A stretch of 64,000 bases of DNA from Enteractinococcus fodinae (GTDB lineage Bacteria; Actinomycetota; Actinomycetes; Actinomycetales; Micrococcaceae), in NCBI RefSeq assembly GCF_031458395.1, contig NZ_JAVDYJ010000001.1, forward strand, positions 2,604,001-2,668,000, given 5' to 3'. The notes under the pieces are model-generated. The model did no database searches and had not been told where the DNA came from. It was given only the letters and a program-made list of their open reading frames with translations. Made by a program: the position numbers and the translations under genes. Shown here in pieces: positions 8,808 to 17,659 of the stretch. Within the stretch, counting starts at the first letter, position 1; the number at the start of each line of letters is the position of its first letter.

Positions 8808-10582
8808 GACCAATATCGGGAATGACGCTAGGCGGCCGATACGAACTGACCGATCGGATCGCCATCGGTGGCATGGGCGAGGTCTGGAAGGCACGCGACA
8901 CCGTGCTCGGCCGGATCATCGCCATCAAAATTTTGAAGGAAGAATACACCGGGGACCCCAATTTCCTGCGCCGTTTCCGTGCCGAAGCCCAACACACCGC
9001 CCTGCTCAACCACCCCGGCGTGGCCAACGTCTTTGACTACGGCGAAGAAGAAGGCTCCGGCTATTTGGTTATGGAGCTGGTCCCCGGGGATCCGCTCAGC
9101 GCTATTCTCGACCGCGAAAAAGTCCTCTCACCCGACCGCACCCTGTCGATCATCGCCCAAACCGCCCGCGCGCTGTCCGCCGCCCACGCCCAAGGGCTGG
9201 TCCACCGCGATGTGAAACCCGGCAACCTGTTGATCGACGCGAAAAACCGCGTCAAAGTCACCGACTTCGGTATCGCCCGCCTCGCCGACCAAGTCCCACT
9301 CACCGCCACCGGCCAGGTCATGGGGACCGCCCAGTACCTGGCACCAGAACAAGCCACCGGCCAACAAGCCACCGGGTCCTCCGATATCTACTCCTTGGGC
9401 ATCATCGGTTACGAAAGCTTAGCCGGCCACCGGCCCTTTACCGGCGAGTCTCAGATCGCGATTGCCCTGGCCCAAGTCAACGATGACCCACCGGAACTGC
9501 CGGAATCGATTCCCGAACCGGTGCGCGCGCTGATCATGTCGATGCTGTCCAAAGAAGCCGAGGACCGGCCGGCCGACGCAGATAAACTCGCCACCGCAGC
9601 CGAAGCGTTGCGCCGTCAAGACACCCAAGCCGCGATCAACGCGGTGCCCGGCATGGTCCCGTTCATCACCTCCGGCGGCTTTGATTCTGATGCCACCCAG
9701 GTCATCAATACGCAAGAATTCCAAAGCGCGGCTGACCCCGACGCGACCCAGGTCATGTCTGATATGCCGACCGAGGTCTCGGATTCCACCGCAGCGCTTC
9801 CGGTCACACCGACCGATCTGACTGCGCAGTCCAGTGAACTCAGCGCCAGCGCACTGCCTGATGAAGAAGCCGGTGCCTACGACGAGAACGAAGCAACCGG
9901 CTCTCATGCCGAGGATGGCGAGAAGAAACGCAGCCCGTGGTTCTGGCCGATTATCGGTGTGCTCATCCTGGCGTTGCTGACCGGAATCGGCTTTTGGGCC
10001 GCCTCGTTGGGCTCTGATGAAGAACCCGAGCCTGAACCCACCGAGACCGTCGCGACTGTGGAGCTCGACGCCGACGACTACCTCGGTCGTGACATTGACG
10101 AGGTCGAAGAAGAACTCGAAGAACTCGGTTTCACCGTCGACCGGGTCGAGCGCCAGGACACTGAACCGGCAGGCACCGTGTTGGCGCTGAGCCCGACCGG
10201 TGAGGTCGAAGAAGGCTCGGAGATCCGGGTGAGTTTCTCTGATGGCACCGGGGAAGACCCCGCTCCTGAACCAGAACCTGAGCCAGAACCAGCGCCGACC
10301 ACGCAAGCTCCGGCTCCCCAGCCAACCACTCAGGCGCCCGCGCCGGCACCTGAACCAGCGCCCACCACGCAACAACAAGCACCGCCGACGACCCAACAAC
10401 CAGCTCCGACCCAGACGACCCAAGAGCCAGCACCTCAGCAGCCCGAGCCAGATCCTGACCCCGACCCTGATCCAGATGCTGACCCTGATCCCGAACCGGA
10501 TCCTGGGACAAATAATGCAGACGAGGTCACTACGCAGTCTGTGCCTGCAGAATCGCCAGACAACGATCCCACCGAAGACTAA
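8804..10582 (+). CDS. pknA: PknA-like Ser/Thr protein kinase with one PASTA domain and Pro/Glu-rich tail
   Basis: 592 residues. The kinase domain (about 10-275) has the glycine loop [10 protein letters not shown], the catalytic lysine in AIKILKEE, the HRDVKPGN loop (near 134-141) and DFG. A linker with several DATQV/Thr motifs, possible phosphorylation sites, follows. Then a membrane helix (about 381-403), one PASTA-like domain (about 418-479) and a tail of about 100 residues rich in Pro, Glu, Asp and Thr-Gln. It overlaps pbpA by 4 nt. The mycobacterial PknA lacks PASTA domains, so this architecture is a lineage variant. Confidence 0.92.
   Translation: MRPISGMTLGGRYELTDRIAIGGMGEVWKARDTVLGRIIAIKILKEEYTGDPNFLRRFRAEAQHTALLNHPGVANVFDYGEEEGSGYLVMELVPGDPLSAILDREKVLSPDRTLSIIAQTARALSAAHAQGLVHRDVKPGNLLIDAKNRVKVTDFGIARLADQVPLTATGQVMGTAQYLAPEQATGQQATGSSDIYSLGIIGYESLAGHRPFTGESQIAIALAQVNDDPPELPESIPEPVRALIMSMLSKEAEDRPADADKLATAAEALRRQDTQAAINAVPGMVPFITSGGFDSDATQVINTQEFQSAADPDATQVMSDMPTEVSDSTAALPVTPTDLTAQSSELSASALPDEEAGAYDENEATGSHAEDGEKKRSPWFWPIIGVLILALLTGIGFWAASLGSDEEPEPEPTETVATVELDADDYLGRDIDEVEEELEELGFTVDRVERQDTEPAGTVLALSPTGEVEEGSEIRVSFSDGTGEDPAPEPEPEPEPAPTTQAPAPQPTTQAPAPAPEPAPTTQQQAPPTTQQPAPTQTTQEPAPQQPEPDPDPDPDPDADPDPEPDPGTNNADEVTTQSVPAESPDNDPTED
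10255..10510 (+). repeat. low-complexity Pro/Glu/Asp/Thr-Gln coding repeat in pknA
   Basis: A stretch of imperfect short repeats encoding PEPEPEP, PAPTTQ, PQPTTQ and DPDPDPD units. It forms the extracytoplasmic end of PknA, after its PASTA domain. Such tails can thread through peptidoglycan. The DNA is prone to length change by slippage. Confidence 0.8.
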
Positions 10583-10667
10583 AAGAAATCTAATGAAACA
10601 TGTACTGTTCTATCCTCGGACCCTCGCGGCACATGAAAATGCTGCATAGCGTCCGCTAAGGAAAACC

Positions 10668-12647
10668 GTGTCACAACAACGAGTTATCAATGAGCGTTAT
10701 GAAGTCGGCGAGCTAATTGGCCGCGGCGGGATGGCGGACGTCTACCTTGGACGTGACGTCCGACTAGGTCGTGCCGTCGCCATCAAGATGATGCGCCCCG
10801 ACCTGGCCCGCGACCCACAGTTCCAAACGCGTTTCCAACGTGAAGCCCATGCCTCGGCTGCGCTCAATCATCCCAATATCGTGGCAGTCTTCGACACGGG
10901 TGAGGAAGAAATCCCACCCAACGGCGAACACGCCGGGCTGGCACTGCCCTACATGGTCATGGAATACGTGAACGGCGACACCCTGCGCGCACTGTTGCGT
11001 AAGGACGATGTCAGCATCGACCAGGCCGTCGAGTGGACCGAAGGGGTCCTCGGGGCAGTCGCGTACTCGCACGAAAACGACATTGTGCACCGCGATATCA
11101 AGCCCGGCAACGTCATGGTTGATGAAGCCGGCACCGTCAAGGTCATGGACTTCGGCATCGCCCGGGCGCTATCGGATTCATCGGCGACGATGACCCAGAC
11201 CCAGGCCGTGGTTGGCACCGCACAGTATCTATCCCCTGAACAAGCCCGCGGCGAGACCGTTGATTTCCGGTCAGACCTTTACTCGGTTGGGTGTTTGCTC
11301 TTTGAACTGCTGACCGGTCGCCCACCGTTTGTTGGTGACTCGCCGGTCGCCGTTGCCTACCAGCACGTCCGTGAGGAACCGCCCGCGGCGACCTCACTGA
11401 ACCCAGACATCACACCGGCACTGGATTCGGTGCTGAAAAAATCTTTAGCCAAGGACAAGAACGACCGCTTCCAAACAGGCAAAGAATTCCTGACCGCGCT
11501 TCGGTCCGCGCACTACGATGGTGTGCCAGTATCCGAAGATGCGTCCACGACGGTTATTCCACCGGCCGTGATCCCCGCCGATGCGGAACCGACCCAGGCG
11601 ATGGGGTCAATTTCGGCCCAAGACGACTCGATCTTTGAACCCCGTGAAGAGCTACCCGAGTCCTACGAGCGGACCGGCCAGTTCGAAGCAGCCGAAGCCA
11701 AACCACCCAAGAAACGCCGCCGCGGATGGTTAATTGCCCTGCTGCTGATCCTACTTTTGGGTGGTGGCGCGTTTGCCGGGTGGTGGTTCTGGAATGAGGC
11801 CGAACAGCGCCGCATCGAGGAAAACCAAGTTGATGTGCCAGACGTGTCCGGCATGCCCGAAACTGAAGCCCAGAACGCGCTGACAACCGCAGGGTTACGG
11901 CCGATCTTAGAGTACGAACACAGCGATGACATCGAACGAGATCACGCGATCGGTACCGAGCCAGACTCCGGTACGACCATGGAACGTTACGACGAGATAA
12001 CCCTGAACATCTCGCTGGGACCTGATCAAGTTGAGATCCCCGAGTCCCTGCAAGGCGCCTCCGAAGCGACGGTACGCGATACCCTCGAAGACCTCGGACT
12101 GACCGTTTCTGACGTGTCATACATGAACTCTGCGACGATTCCACGCGACCGCCTGGTTGATACCAACCCTGCCCTTGGCTCGACAGTTCCCCACGGTTCC
12201 ACGGTGGCTCTGAAGATGTCCTCGGGCGAAGTTGAAGTACCTGACCTGCGCGGGCTGACCGAAAATCAGGCACAAGAAGCCCTCAGCGGCCTTGGCCTCA
12301 ATCTCAGCGTGAACGTGATGGAAGCCGACGAGGAAGAGGGCAGGGTCTTCGCTCAAAACCCTGACCCAGGAAGCTCGATCGCCCAGGGCAACACAATCGA
12401 GGTCAACATTGCTCAGACACCCGTAGAGGAAGAAGAGCCGGAAGAAACTGACTCCCCATCCCCGGATGAGGAAAACAGTGACGAAGAAGCCGATGAGGAA
12501 GCAACCGAAGATTCCCCATCACCTGATGAAGACAACACGGATGATGAGGATAATGAAGCTGGTGGACCTCCGCATGGCGGGATTCACGAAGAGGGCCACG
12601 AGCAAGTCCGTGACTGGAACCGTGGACGCGGTCGAGGTAACGACTAA
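10668..12647 (+). CDS. pknB: PknB Ser/Thr protein kinase with three PASTA domains
   Basis: 659 residues. The kinase domain (about 8-275) has IGRGGMADVYLG, AIKMMRPD, HRDIKPGN (near 140) and DFGIARA, with the activation-loop threonines in SATMTQTQAVVGT. One membrane helix (about 352-375) is followed by three extracytoplasmic PASTA domains (about 388-452, 454-520, 522-585). The tail is highly acidic (repeated SPSPDEEN/EEADEE) and then turns Gly/Arg-rich. PASTA domains sense muropeptides or lipid II. GTG start 85 nt after pknA, so it may have its own promoter or be the last gene of the operon. Confidence 0.94.
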   Translation: MSQQRVINERYEVGELIGRGGMADVYLGRDVRLGRAVAIKMMRPDLARDPQFQTRFQREAHASAALNHPNIVAVFDTGEEEIPPNGEHAGLALPYMVMEYVNGDTLRALLRKDDVSIDQAVEWTEGVLGAVAYSHENDIVHRDIKPGNVMVDEAGTVKVMDFGIARALSDSSATMTQTQAVVGTAQYLSPEQARGETVDFRSDLYSVGCLLFELLTGRPPFVGDSPVAVAYQHVREEPPAATSLNPDITPALDSVLKKSLAKDKNDRFQTGKEFLTALRSAHYDGVPVSEDASTTVIPPAVIPADAEPTQAMGSISAQDDSIFEPREELPESYERTGQFEAAEAKPPKKRRRGWLIALLLILLLGGGAFAGWWFWNEAEQRRIEENQVDVPDVSGMPETEAQNALTTAGLRPILEYEHSDDIERDHAIGTEPDSGTTMERYDEITLNISLGPDQVEIPESLQGASEATVRDTLEDLGLTVSDVSYMNSATIPRDRLVDTNPALGSTVPHGSTVALKMSSGEVEVPDLRGLTENQAQEALSGLGLNLSVNVMEADEEEGRVFAQNPDPGSSIAQGNTIEVNIAQTPVEEEEPEETDSPSPDEENSDEEADEEATEDSPSPDEDNTDDEDNEAGGPPHGGIHEEGHEQVRDWNRGRGRGND

Positions 12648-12675
12648 CTCCACCTGCCCTGCCGCATCTTAACGA

Positions 12676-12711
12676 AAAGTGCCCGCCTCTTCACTGAGTG
12701 GCGGGCACTTT
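12676..12711. terminator. bidirectional intrinsic terminator
   Basis: A 12-bp perfect stem (AAAGTGCCCGCC / GGCGGGCACTTT) with a 12-nt loop, between the convergent pknB and LLM oxidoreductase genes. The A/T flanks could serve both strands. Confidence 0.75.
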
Positions 12712-12728
12712 GTTCGTTGTGAGGCCTG

Positions 12729-13823
12729 CTATTCGGCCAGCATCTCACGAACCATGGGGATGACCCTGGAACCATACAGCTCAATGGAATCCATCATGTA
12801 CTCGTGTGGTAACCGGCCGTTGCCGTATTTCATCCCAAACCGGGTCGCGCCCAGGGTCTGGACCGTGTTGGCGATCTTGCGGGCCACCGTCTCAGGGGAA
12901 CCTAGGTGCAGCGCACCCTGGCGCACTTCTTGGGCGAACTGGTCGGGTGTCGGCGAGGGCCAACCGCGTTCCGCGCCCAGCACCGACATGGAGTTGTGCC
13001 AATACGGATAGTAGCGTTCCATAGCCAGTTCGTCGGTTTCCGCGACGAAACCATGCGAGTGCACCGCCACACGCCGGGGATCGAAGCCGTTTTGTTCAAT
13101 GTGCTCGTGGAAAAGCTTGACCAGCGGAGCGAACCGCTGTGGAGCGCCACCGATGATTGCTAGTTCGAGTCCCATGCCGTACTTTGCGGCACGGACGACA
13201 GACTGTGGTGAACCACCGACCGCGACCCAGGTGGGTAGACCGTGCTCGTGTGCTGTCGTGGGGAAAATCGAGTAATTGTCCAGCGGTGCCCGGGTGGTGC
13301 CCGACCAGCTGACGGGTTCCTCGCGTCGAATGAGATCAAAGAGCTCGAGTTTTTCTTCGAATAAGACTTCGTAGTCTTTCAGGTCATAGCCAAACAGTGG
13401 GAAGGATTCGATGAAGCTGCCTCGGCCCAGCGACACTTCCGCGCGACCAGACGTGATGCCATCAAGCGTTGCAAAGCGTTGGAAGACTCGCACCGGATCA
13501 TCGGAGGACAACACGGTCACCGCCGAGATTAATTTGATGCGTTCGGTTTGGGCACCGATTCCGGTGAGGACCACATCGGGAGCCGACACCGAATAGTCAG
13601 GGCGGTGGTGTTCACCGACGCCAATGACATCGACGCCGACCTGGTCGGCGAGTACGCCTTCAGCCACCACATTTCGCAGAACTTCGGGATGGCTCAGCAC
13701 GCGGGTGCCTTCAACGTCTTGGGTGATATCGCCGAAGGTGTGCAGCCCGAATTCAACGGCCCCATCGGGCAGGGATTCAGCGAGGTGATGAGATGGATTT
13801 GGAGTTGGTACAGAAGTAGTCAT
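12729..13823 (-). CDS. LLM-class flavin-dependent oxidoreductase
   Basis: 364 residues of the bacterial luciferase-like monooxygenase fold. Visible features are an early EFGLHTFGD strand, GVGEHHRPDYSVSAPDVVL, RAEVSLGRGSF and the typical WVAVGGSPQSVVRAAKYGMGL repeat. It fits the Atu2307/SP_0267-type LLM subgroup. These enzymes use reduced flavin (FMNH2 or F420H2) to oxidise small organic substrates; the substrate is unknown. Monocistronic, convergent with pknB across a terminator. Confidence 0.85.
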   Translation of the reverse strand: MTTSVPTPNPSHHLAESLPDGAVEFGLHTFGDITQDVEGTRVLSHPEVLRNVVAEGVLADQVGVDVIGVGEHHRPDYSVSAPDVVLTGIGAQTERIKLISAVTVLSSDDPVRVFQRFATLDGITSGRAEVSLGRGSFIESFPLFGYDLKDYEVLFEEKLELFDLIRREEPVSWSGTTRAPLDNYSIFPTTAHEHGLPTWVAVGGSPQSVVRAAKYGMGLELAIIGGAPQRFAPLVKLFHEHIEQNGFDPRRVAVHSHGFVAETDELAMERYYPYWHNSMSVLGAERGWPSPTPDQFAQEVRQGALHLGSPETVARKIANTVQTLGATRFGMKYGNGRLPHEYMMDSIELYGSRVIPMVREMLAE

Positions 13824-13877
13824 AACAACATCAACCGTTCGACTCGCGGAAACATTCCTTCAAATCTGAACTACCGG

Positions 13878-14054
13878 TTATTCGCTGGGTGAGGCGCCGG
13901 TATCCAGCGTGGCGTCGGAGAAAAACCCGAACTCGGCGATCCACGGGTAGACGAATTCCATAAGCACCACGATGACACCAGCCAACAGGCCCAGTACCAG
14001 AAGCCATCGGAACCAGGTTGGGCCGGGTAAGACATAAAATAACCAGGCGTACAC
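13878..14054 (-). CDS. small membrane protein linked to class E sortase
   Basis: 58 residues read directly from the sequence: VYAWLFYVLPGPTWFRWLLV, then one hydrophobic helix (about 16-36), YPWIAEFGFFSD and a short acidic end. The GTG start at 14054 lies one base after the sortase stop, with GAGGGGG upstream inside the sortase gene, so translation is coupled. A small protein with this LPGPxWxR pattern next to a sortase and crgA is, from memory, common in actinobacteria. Its function is unknown. Confidence 0.75.
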   Translation of the reverse strand: MYAWLFYVLPGPTWFRWLLVLGLLAGVIVVLMEFVYPWIAEFGFFSDATLDTGASPSE

Positions 14055-14055
14055 G

Positions 14056-14826
14056 CTATGCCCCCTCAGTCATGCTGTGGACGGAGTCGGCGATTTCGGC
14101 CGGTGGCCCCTCATGAAGCGGGACAAAATCGACTTGCTCAGCGTGGGTGATCATACGCTCCAACACCGTATACGGCGGATGGCAGGTGGTGAGCGTAAGC
14201 CACTGGCCGTCGGCCGGACCGCCGGGATTCATTGGGTTGGGATCGAGCACTTCGACCGCGGTGGGTTCAACGATGTGCACCTGCCGCGTCTCATAGACCC
14301 ACCACCCGTTGGCAGTTTGCAGGTACATTCGGTCGCCTTCTTGCAAGGTGTCCATATCCCACAGCACCGCCCCATAGGTCTGGCGGTGCCCGGCGAGCCC
14401 GAGGTTGCCGTCTTCACCCGGTCCGGGAGCATTATCGTAGCGACCTAAGACGGCAGAGTCGATCTCGGGACCAGTGCCGTCGAGGACGGGCACCGAGTAG
14501 TCGGCACCAAAGCGTGGAATATATAGCAGTCCCCACGCTTCCCCGGGTGTGCCCGGTACAGCCGGGTCCGCCCCGGAGCCGTCGAATCCACTATAGTGCT
14601 CGTCAAATGACTCGATGATGACCTGGCGGTGGGCTTGAGCCTCACGATTGGCACCCAGATTAGTCCAGTACAACTCCCACACCACAAATAGCAGGACGAA
14701 CAGACCTGCGGTGATCAGCACTTCGCCCAGGACACCAAGAAAAGTGGGACGCGGAGGACGTTTGCGCCGGTTGTCTCGCTGGCGCTGCTGCCGACGAGAC
14801 AGCGGCTGATAACCGACTTCTGACAC
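14056..14826 (-). CDS. class E sortase
   Basis: 256 residues from a GTG at 14826, chosen because GGAGG lies 9 nt upstream; a GTG at 14862 would add 12 residues. A basic Arg-rich N-terminus precedes one membrane helix (about 32-54). The sortase beta-barrel follows with the catalytic His in LAGHRQTYG (H147), Cys in TLTTCHP (C215) and Arg in VLER (R224). Class E sortases attach LAxTG-type proteins or pilin bases to the wall of high-GC Gram-positives. No sorting-signal protein lies beside it. It is divergent from crgA. Confidence 0.88.
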   Translation of the reverse strand: MSEVGYQPLSRRQQRQRDNRRKRPPRPTFLGVLGEVLITAGLFVLLFVVWELYWTNLGANREAQAHRQVIIESFDEHYSGFDGSGADPAVPGTPGEAWGLLYIPRFGADYSVPVLDGTGPEIDSAVLGRYDNAPGPGEDGNLGLAGHRQTYGAVLWDMDTLQEGDRMYLQTANGWWVYETRQVHIVEPTAVEVLDPNPMNPGGPADGQWLTLTTCHPPYTVLERMITHAEQVDFVPLHEGPPAEIADSVHSMTEGA

Positions 14827-14922
14827 TCGGCGGTTCCTCCAACTCAAGATACGCTGCGGCACCTTACGGGTGCACGTAGAATACTGACAGTAGTATACGC
14901 CCCTTGTCGAACAGGATATCCA

Positions 14923-15189
14923 TTGGCATCATCGAAGAAGCGCCCGTCTCGTACGCAACAGTCTGATCTTGACGCCGAGCTGATGGCCGCAGACGATCAG
15001 CCGCAACCCTTGCCGACATGGTACAAAGCCGTGATGTTCGGCCTGCTGATCGTAGGACTGGTCTGGATCATGGTGTTCTATCTGGCGCCGGGCGGCCAGT
15101 GGCCTATCCCAGGTATTGGTGGCTGGAACATCATCGTTGGGTTCGGTTTAGCCATGATCGGGTTCATCATGATGACCCGCTGGCGCTAG
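14923..15189 (+). CDS. crgA: cell division protein CrgA
   Basis: 88 residues with a basic N-terminus (SSKKRPSRTQQ), a soluble acidic segment and two membrane helices (about 35-54 and 67-84), ending in MMTRWR. This matches CrgA, which binds FtsZ, FtsQ and PbpB/FtsI and coordinates septum formation in actinobacteria. The start is TTG at 14923. Its neighbourhood (PknB operon, sortase, rhomboid, cyclophilin) matches the conserved gene order near dnaA/gyrA in mycobacteria, although dnaA is not in this window. Confidence 0.92.
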   Translation: MASSKKRPSRTQQSDLDAELMAADDQPQPLPTWYKAVMFGLLIVGLVWIMVFYLAPGGQWPIPGIGGWNIIVGFGLAMIGFIMMTRWR

Positions 15190-15190
15190 G

Positions 15191-15346
15191 TTTCCCACAA
15201 GCCGTCCCCAAGTTACACACATGTAATTCTCCACATTGTGAATAAACCTGTGGATAACTTTGGGGATAGATGCTGGCGCGCTAAGTTATCCACAGAATTT
15301 GTGGATACAATGTGGAGAAGCGGTGGACAACTGTGGGAAATCCACA
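15191..15346. promoter_or_regulatory. cluster of DnaA boxes between crgA and rhomboid
   Basis: At least two perfect TTATCCACA boxes, 15249-15257 (minus) and 15286-15294 (plus). One-mismatch boxes lie at 15227-15235 (TTCTCCACA), 15300-15308 (GTATCCACA on minus), 15311-15319 (TTCTCCACA on minus) and 15322-15330 (TTGTCCACC on minus). Weaker forms occur at 15191-15199, 15332-15340 and 15338-15346. Nine sites in about 155 bp is far above chance. No dnaA, dnaN or recognisable AT-rich unwinding element is present, so I call it a DnaA-binding cluster, not an origin. Confidence 0.7.
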
Positions 15347-15350
15347 GAGT

Positions 15351-16325
15351 CTACCGGCCCAGCACAGCCTGGCTATCGATGAGCAGCCCACCGAGGAATG
15401 TGAGCGCGATCAGTAGGATCGCGACGAGCCCCAGTCCCAGCCAGGTGCGCCGGTTGGCACGCTTGCGGGTTTCGGGAGTAGAACCGGCCGAGGCAAGCTT
15501 TTTATCGGCTAGCACCACAGGCGTGGATGCGGCCAGGCCAGTCAGGAATCCGCCGAGATGGCCCTGCCAGGATATGCCAGCGCCGATGAAAGAAAACGCG
15601 AAGTTGATAACAATCAGCACGGTGATACCGCGAGTGTCAGCACCCAGTCGGCGACCGATCATCCACAGTGCTGCAAACAGGCCGTAGACCGCGCCCGAGG
15701 CACCGACGACCGCGGAGTTGGGGGCAGCGAGGAACAGGACTGCCACCGCTCCCCCGAAGGCTGACAGCACGTACAGGGCAACGAATTTTGCTGCACCTAA
15801 GAATTGTTCAATTTGCCGACCAATGAGCCATAGCACGGCCATGTTCAGCAGCAGATGCAACGGGGTGGCCATCGAGTGCACTAATGCCGAGGTCAGCATC
15901 CGCCAGGGCTGAAACAGCGATTGGCCGGTCAGTTGCGAGAGCTCGAGGGCGACCCACGAGGTGTGGAGCGGTGAATAGAGAAATAAGTTATAGACATCGG
16001 GAAAACCTGGGATGAGTTGCCCTGCCCACTGCAGCGCATACACCAGGGCGGTAATCCCGATAATGATGTAGGTGGCCAGCGGAACGGCTTGGCCGTGTCG
16101 ATTCGTAAAACGCGGGGCGCGCTGTTCACGTGGTAAAGAGCGCTGGTGTTCTTTGACGCAGTCAACGCATAAGACGCCTACCTGGGAGGGGCGTTGACAG
16201 TCGGTGCAGACCGGACGGTTGCACCGTTGGCACCGAACATATGTCACCCGGTCCGGGTGCCTGGGACACACCGGCTGTTCTGCCGAGGGGTCGTGATAGG
16301 CACCAAACGAGGGACCGGATGACAT
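15351..16325 (-). CDS. rhomboid-family intramembrane serine protease with N-terminal zinc-ribbon
   Basis: 324 residues. The N-terminal B-box-like zinc module has spaced cysteines (CPRHPD, CQRCNRPVCTDC, CVDC, residues 20-56). Six or seven membrane helices follow, with the rhomboid catalytic serine in GASG (S210), the partner histidine in QGHLGG (H256), and the HLLLN segment (N161) that forms the oxyanion site. It cleaves membrane proteins within or near the bilayer; substrates are unknown. The zinc-ribbon fusion is a known actinobacterial form. The stop lies 5 bp from the DnaA-box cluster. Confidence 0.9.
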   Translation of the reverse strand: MSSGPSFGAYHDPSAEQPVCPRHPDRVTYVRCQRCNRPVCTDCQRPSQVGVLCVDCVKEHQRSLPREQRAPRFTNRHGQAVPLATYIIIGITALVYALQWAGQLIPGFPDVYNLFLYSPLHTSWVALELSQLTGQSLFQPWRMLTSALVHSMATPLHLLLNMAVLWLIGRQIEQFLGAAKFVALYVLSAFGGAVAVLFLAAPNSAVVGASGAVYGLFAALWMIGRRLGADTRGITVLIVINFAFSFIGAGISWQGHLGGFLTGLAASTPVVLADKKLASAGSTPETRKRANRRTWLGLGLVAILLIALTFLGGLLIDSQAVLGR

Positions 16326-16338
16326 ATGGGGGCTTTCT

Positions 16339-16869
16339 TTAGAGTTCGGTGATTTCGATCGTTTCGATGACTACGTCGTTGACTGGACGGTCCTGTGGAC
16401 CGGTTGGGACGGAGTTGAGTTCATCGACGACCTTCTGGGAATCTTCGTCAGTGACTTCACCGAAGATGGTGTGACGGTTCTGCAAGTGCGGAGTCGGAAC
16501 CGAAGTGATGAAGAACTGGGAGCCGTTGGTGCCTGGACCGGCGTTGGCCATAGCCAGTTTGTAGGGCTCGTTGAAGTCGAGTTCTGGATGGAATTCATCT
16601 TCGAACTGGTACCCGGGGCCGCCGATACCGCGTCCGAGTGGGTCGCCACCTTGGATCATGAAGTCGGCGATGATGCGGTGGAAGATGGTGCCGTCGTAGA
16701 GGGCAACACCGTTCTTCTTCTCGCCGCTGGCCGGATCGGTCCACTCTTTCTGACCGGTCGCGAGACCGACGAAGTTATCCACGGTCTTGGGCGCATGGTT
16801 GCGGAACAGATCCACAGTGATGTCGCCGCGGTTGGTTTTGATGACAGCTTTATGTGTAGCAATACTCAT
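16339..16869 (-). CDS. ppiA: cyclophilin-type peptidyl-prolyl cis-trans isomerase
   Basis: 176 residues covering a single cyclophilin domain: VDLFRNHAPKTVDNF, the catalytic FHRIIADFMIQGGDP block, AMANAGPGTNGSQFFIT and the HTIFGEVT strand. It isomerises Xaa-Pro bonds in the cytoplasm, as no signal peptide is present. ATG at 16869 gives a start (MSIATHKAV) typical of actinobacterial homologues. ATG at 16878 is also possible, and a longer form from 16983 is unlikely. It lies just upstream of rhomboid on the same strand. Confidence 0.92.
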   Translation of the reverse strand: MSIATHKAVIKTNRGDITVDLFRNHAPKTVDNFVGLATGQKEWTDPASGEKKNGVALYDGTIFHRIIADFMIQGGDPLGRGIGGPGYQFEDEFHPELDFNEPYKLAMANAGPGTNGSQFFITSVPTPHLQNRHTIFGEVTDEDSQKVVDELNSVPTGPQDRPVNDVVIETIEITEL

Positions 16870-17039
16870 GATCGCCATTCTCGCATTATCTGGGGGCAAG
16901 GCACACTCTTGCGTCAGTCCAAGTACCAGATCATTCGCCCATGGCCTAAAGAAATGCGCGATATCGCTGGCAGATCGTGGCAAGGAAGCACGTGACAGCG
17001 TAACCTAGGGGTAGTCAATCCCCTATTCTGGAGGTAAAT

Positions 17040-17588
17040 ATGTTCGGACGCTCAAAGTCCAAAGCACCATCGCTGGGAGACTCTGTCTCTGAAGCCGCAT
17101 ATCAGGTTCGGGATTGGGCCGAACATGTGTGGCAGGACTCCGCACATCGCGCCGCGCCGGTTGTCGATGCCGCTTCGAAGAAACTCTCTGAAGCCGCACA
17201 TAAGGTCGGCGATGCTGCATCGAACTTCCAACATAAAGTCCAAGATGACTACATTCCAACTGCCGCTGGTCAGCTAGCCCCGGTTGCCGCCGGCGGTGCC
17301 AAAGCTATTAAAGCCACCGAGCTGCCACACTTCGTCAACGACACCATCACTCGGGTCACTGGCGATAAGAAGGCGGGCCGGAAATTACAGAAAGCCGCTG
17401 AACAGTGGGCCAAACAGACTGAAAAACAGCTGAAAAAACAGGCGAAGAAAAACAAGAAATCTCGCCGCGGCCTGCTCGTCGTTGGCATTACCGTCGCGAC
17501 TGCAGGTGCCGCATACGCTGTATGGCGTTTATCGCAGCCGGTTGAGGATCCGTGGACAAACCCCACACCGCAGCCGCTGAGCAACTAA
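17040..17588 (+). CDS. actinobacterial hypothetical protein, amphipathic helices plus C-terminal TM
   Basis: 182 residues. The first 135 are Ala/Lys/Gln-rich and predicted helical (repeated AASKKLSEAAHKVGDAASNFQHKVQDD pattern, like apolipoprotein or LEA-type helices). Then come a strongly basic segment (KQLKKQAKKNKKSRR) and one membrane helix (about 144-162) ending in a short Pro-rich tail. A good GGAGG site precedes the ATG. I recognise the general layout from actinobacterial genomes near ppiA but no defined function. A strong bidirectional terminator follows. Confidence 0.7.
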   Translation: MFGRSKSKAPSLGDSVSEAAYQVRDWAEHVWQDSAHRAAPVVDAASKKLSEAAHKVGDAASNFQHKVQDDYIPTAAGQLAPVAAGGAKAIKATELPHFVNDTITRVTGDKKAGRKLQKAAEQWAKQTEKQLKKQAKKNKKSRRGLLVVGITVATAGAAYAVWRLSQPVEDPWTNPTPQPLSN

Positions 17589-17600
17589 GCGAACACACAC

Positions 17601-17647
17601 AAAAAATCCTGGCTGGTGCTTCGAGGAGCACCAACCAGGATTTTTTT
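17601..17647. terminator. bidirectional rho-independent terminator
   Basis: A-tract, then a long stem (ATCCTGG-c-TGGTGCT pairing with AGCACCA-a-CCAGGAT, 6-nt loop), then seven T residues. It lies between convergent genes ending at 17588 and 17660 and should work in both directions. Confidence 0.9.
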
Positions 17648-17659
17648 ATGTCAGATTGC

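Noticed and set aside
9419-10423. 334-codon frame antisense to pknA
   Set aside because: Lies wholly opposite a clear kinase gene, and its Arg/Gly/Leu-rich repeats mirror the low-complexity coding strand.
10255-10510. Short repeats that might suggest a CRISPR array
   Set aside because: Units are irregular, in frame with pknA and encode PE/DP/TQ peptides; no spacers and no cas genes nearby.
11554-12273. 239-codon frame antisense to pknB
   Set aside because: Opposite the PASTA domains; no motif and shadow-like composition.
15191-15346. Calling the DnaA-box cluster oriC
   Set aside because: No dnaA or dnaN beside it and no obvious AT-rich unwinding element; only the cluster itself is supported.
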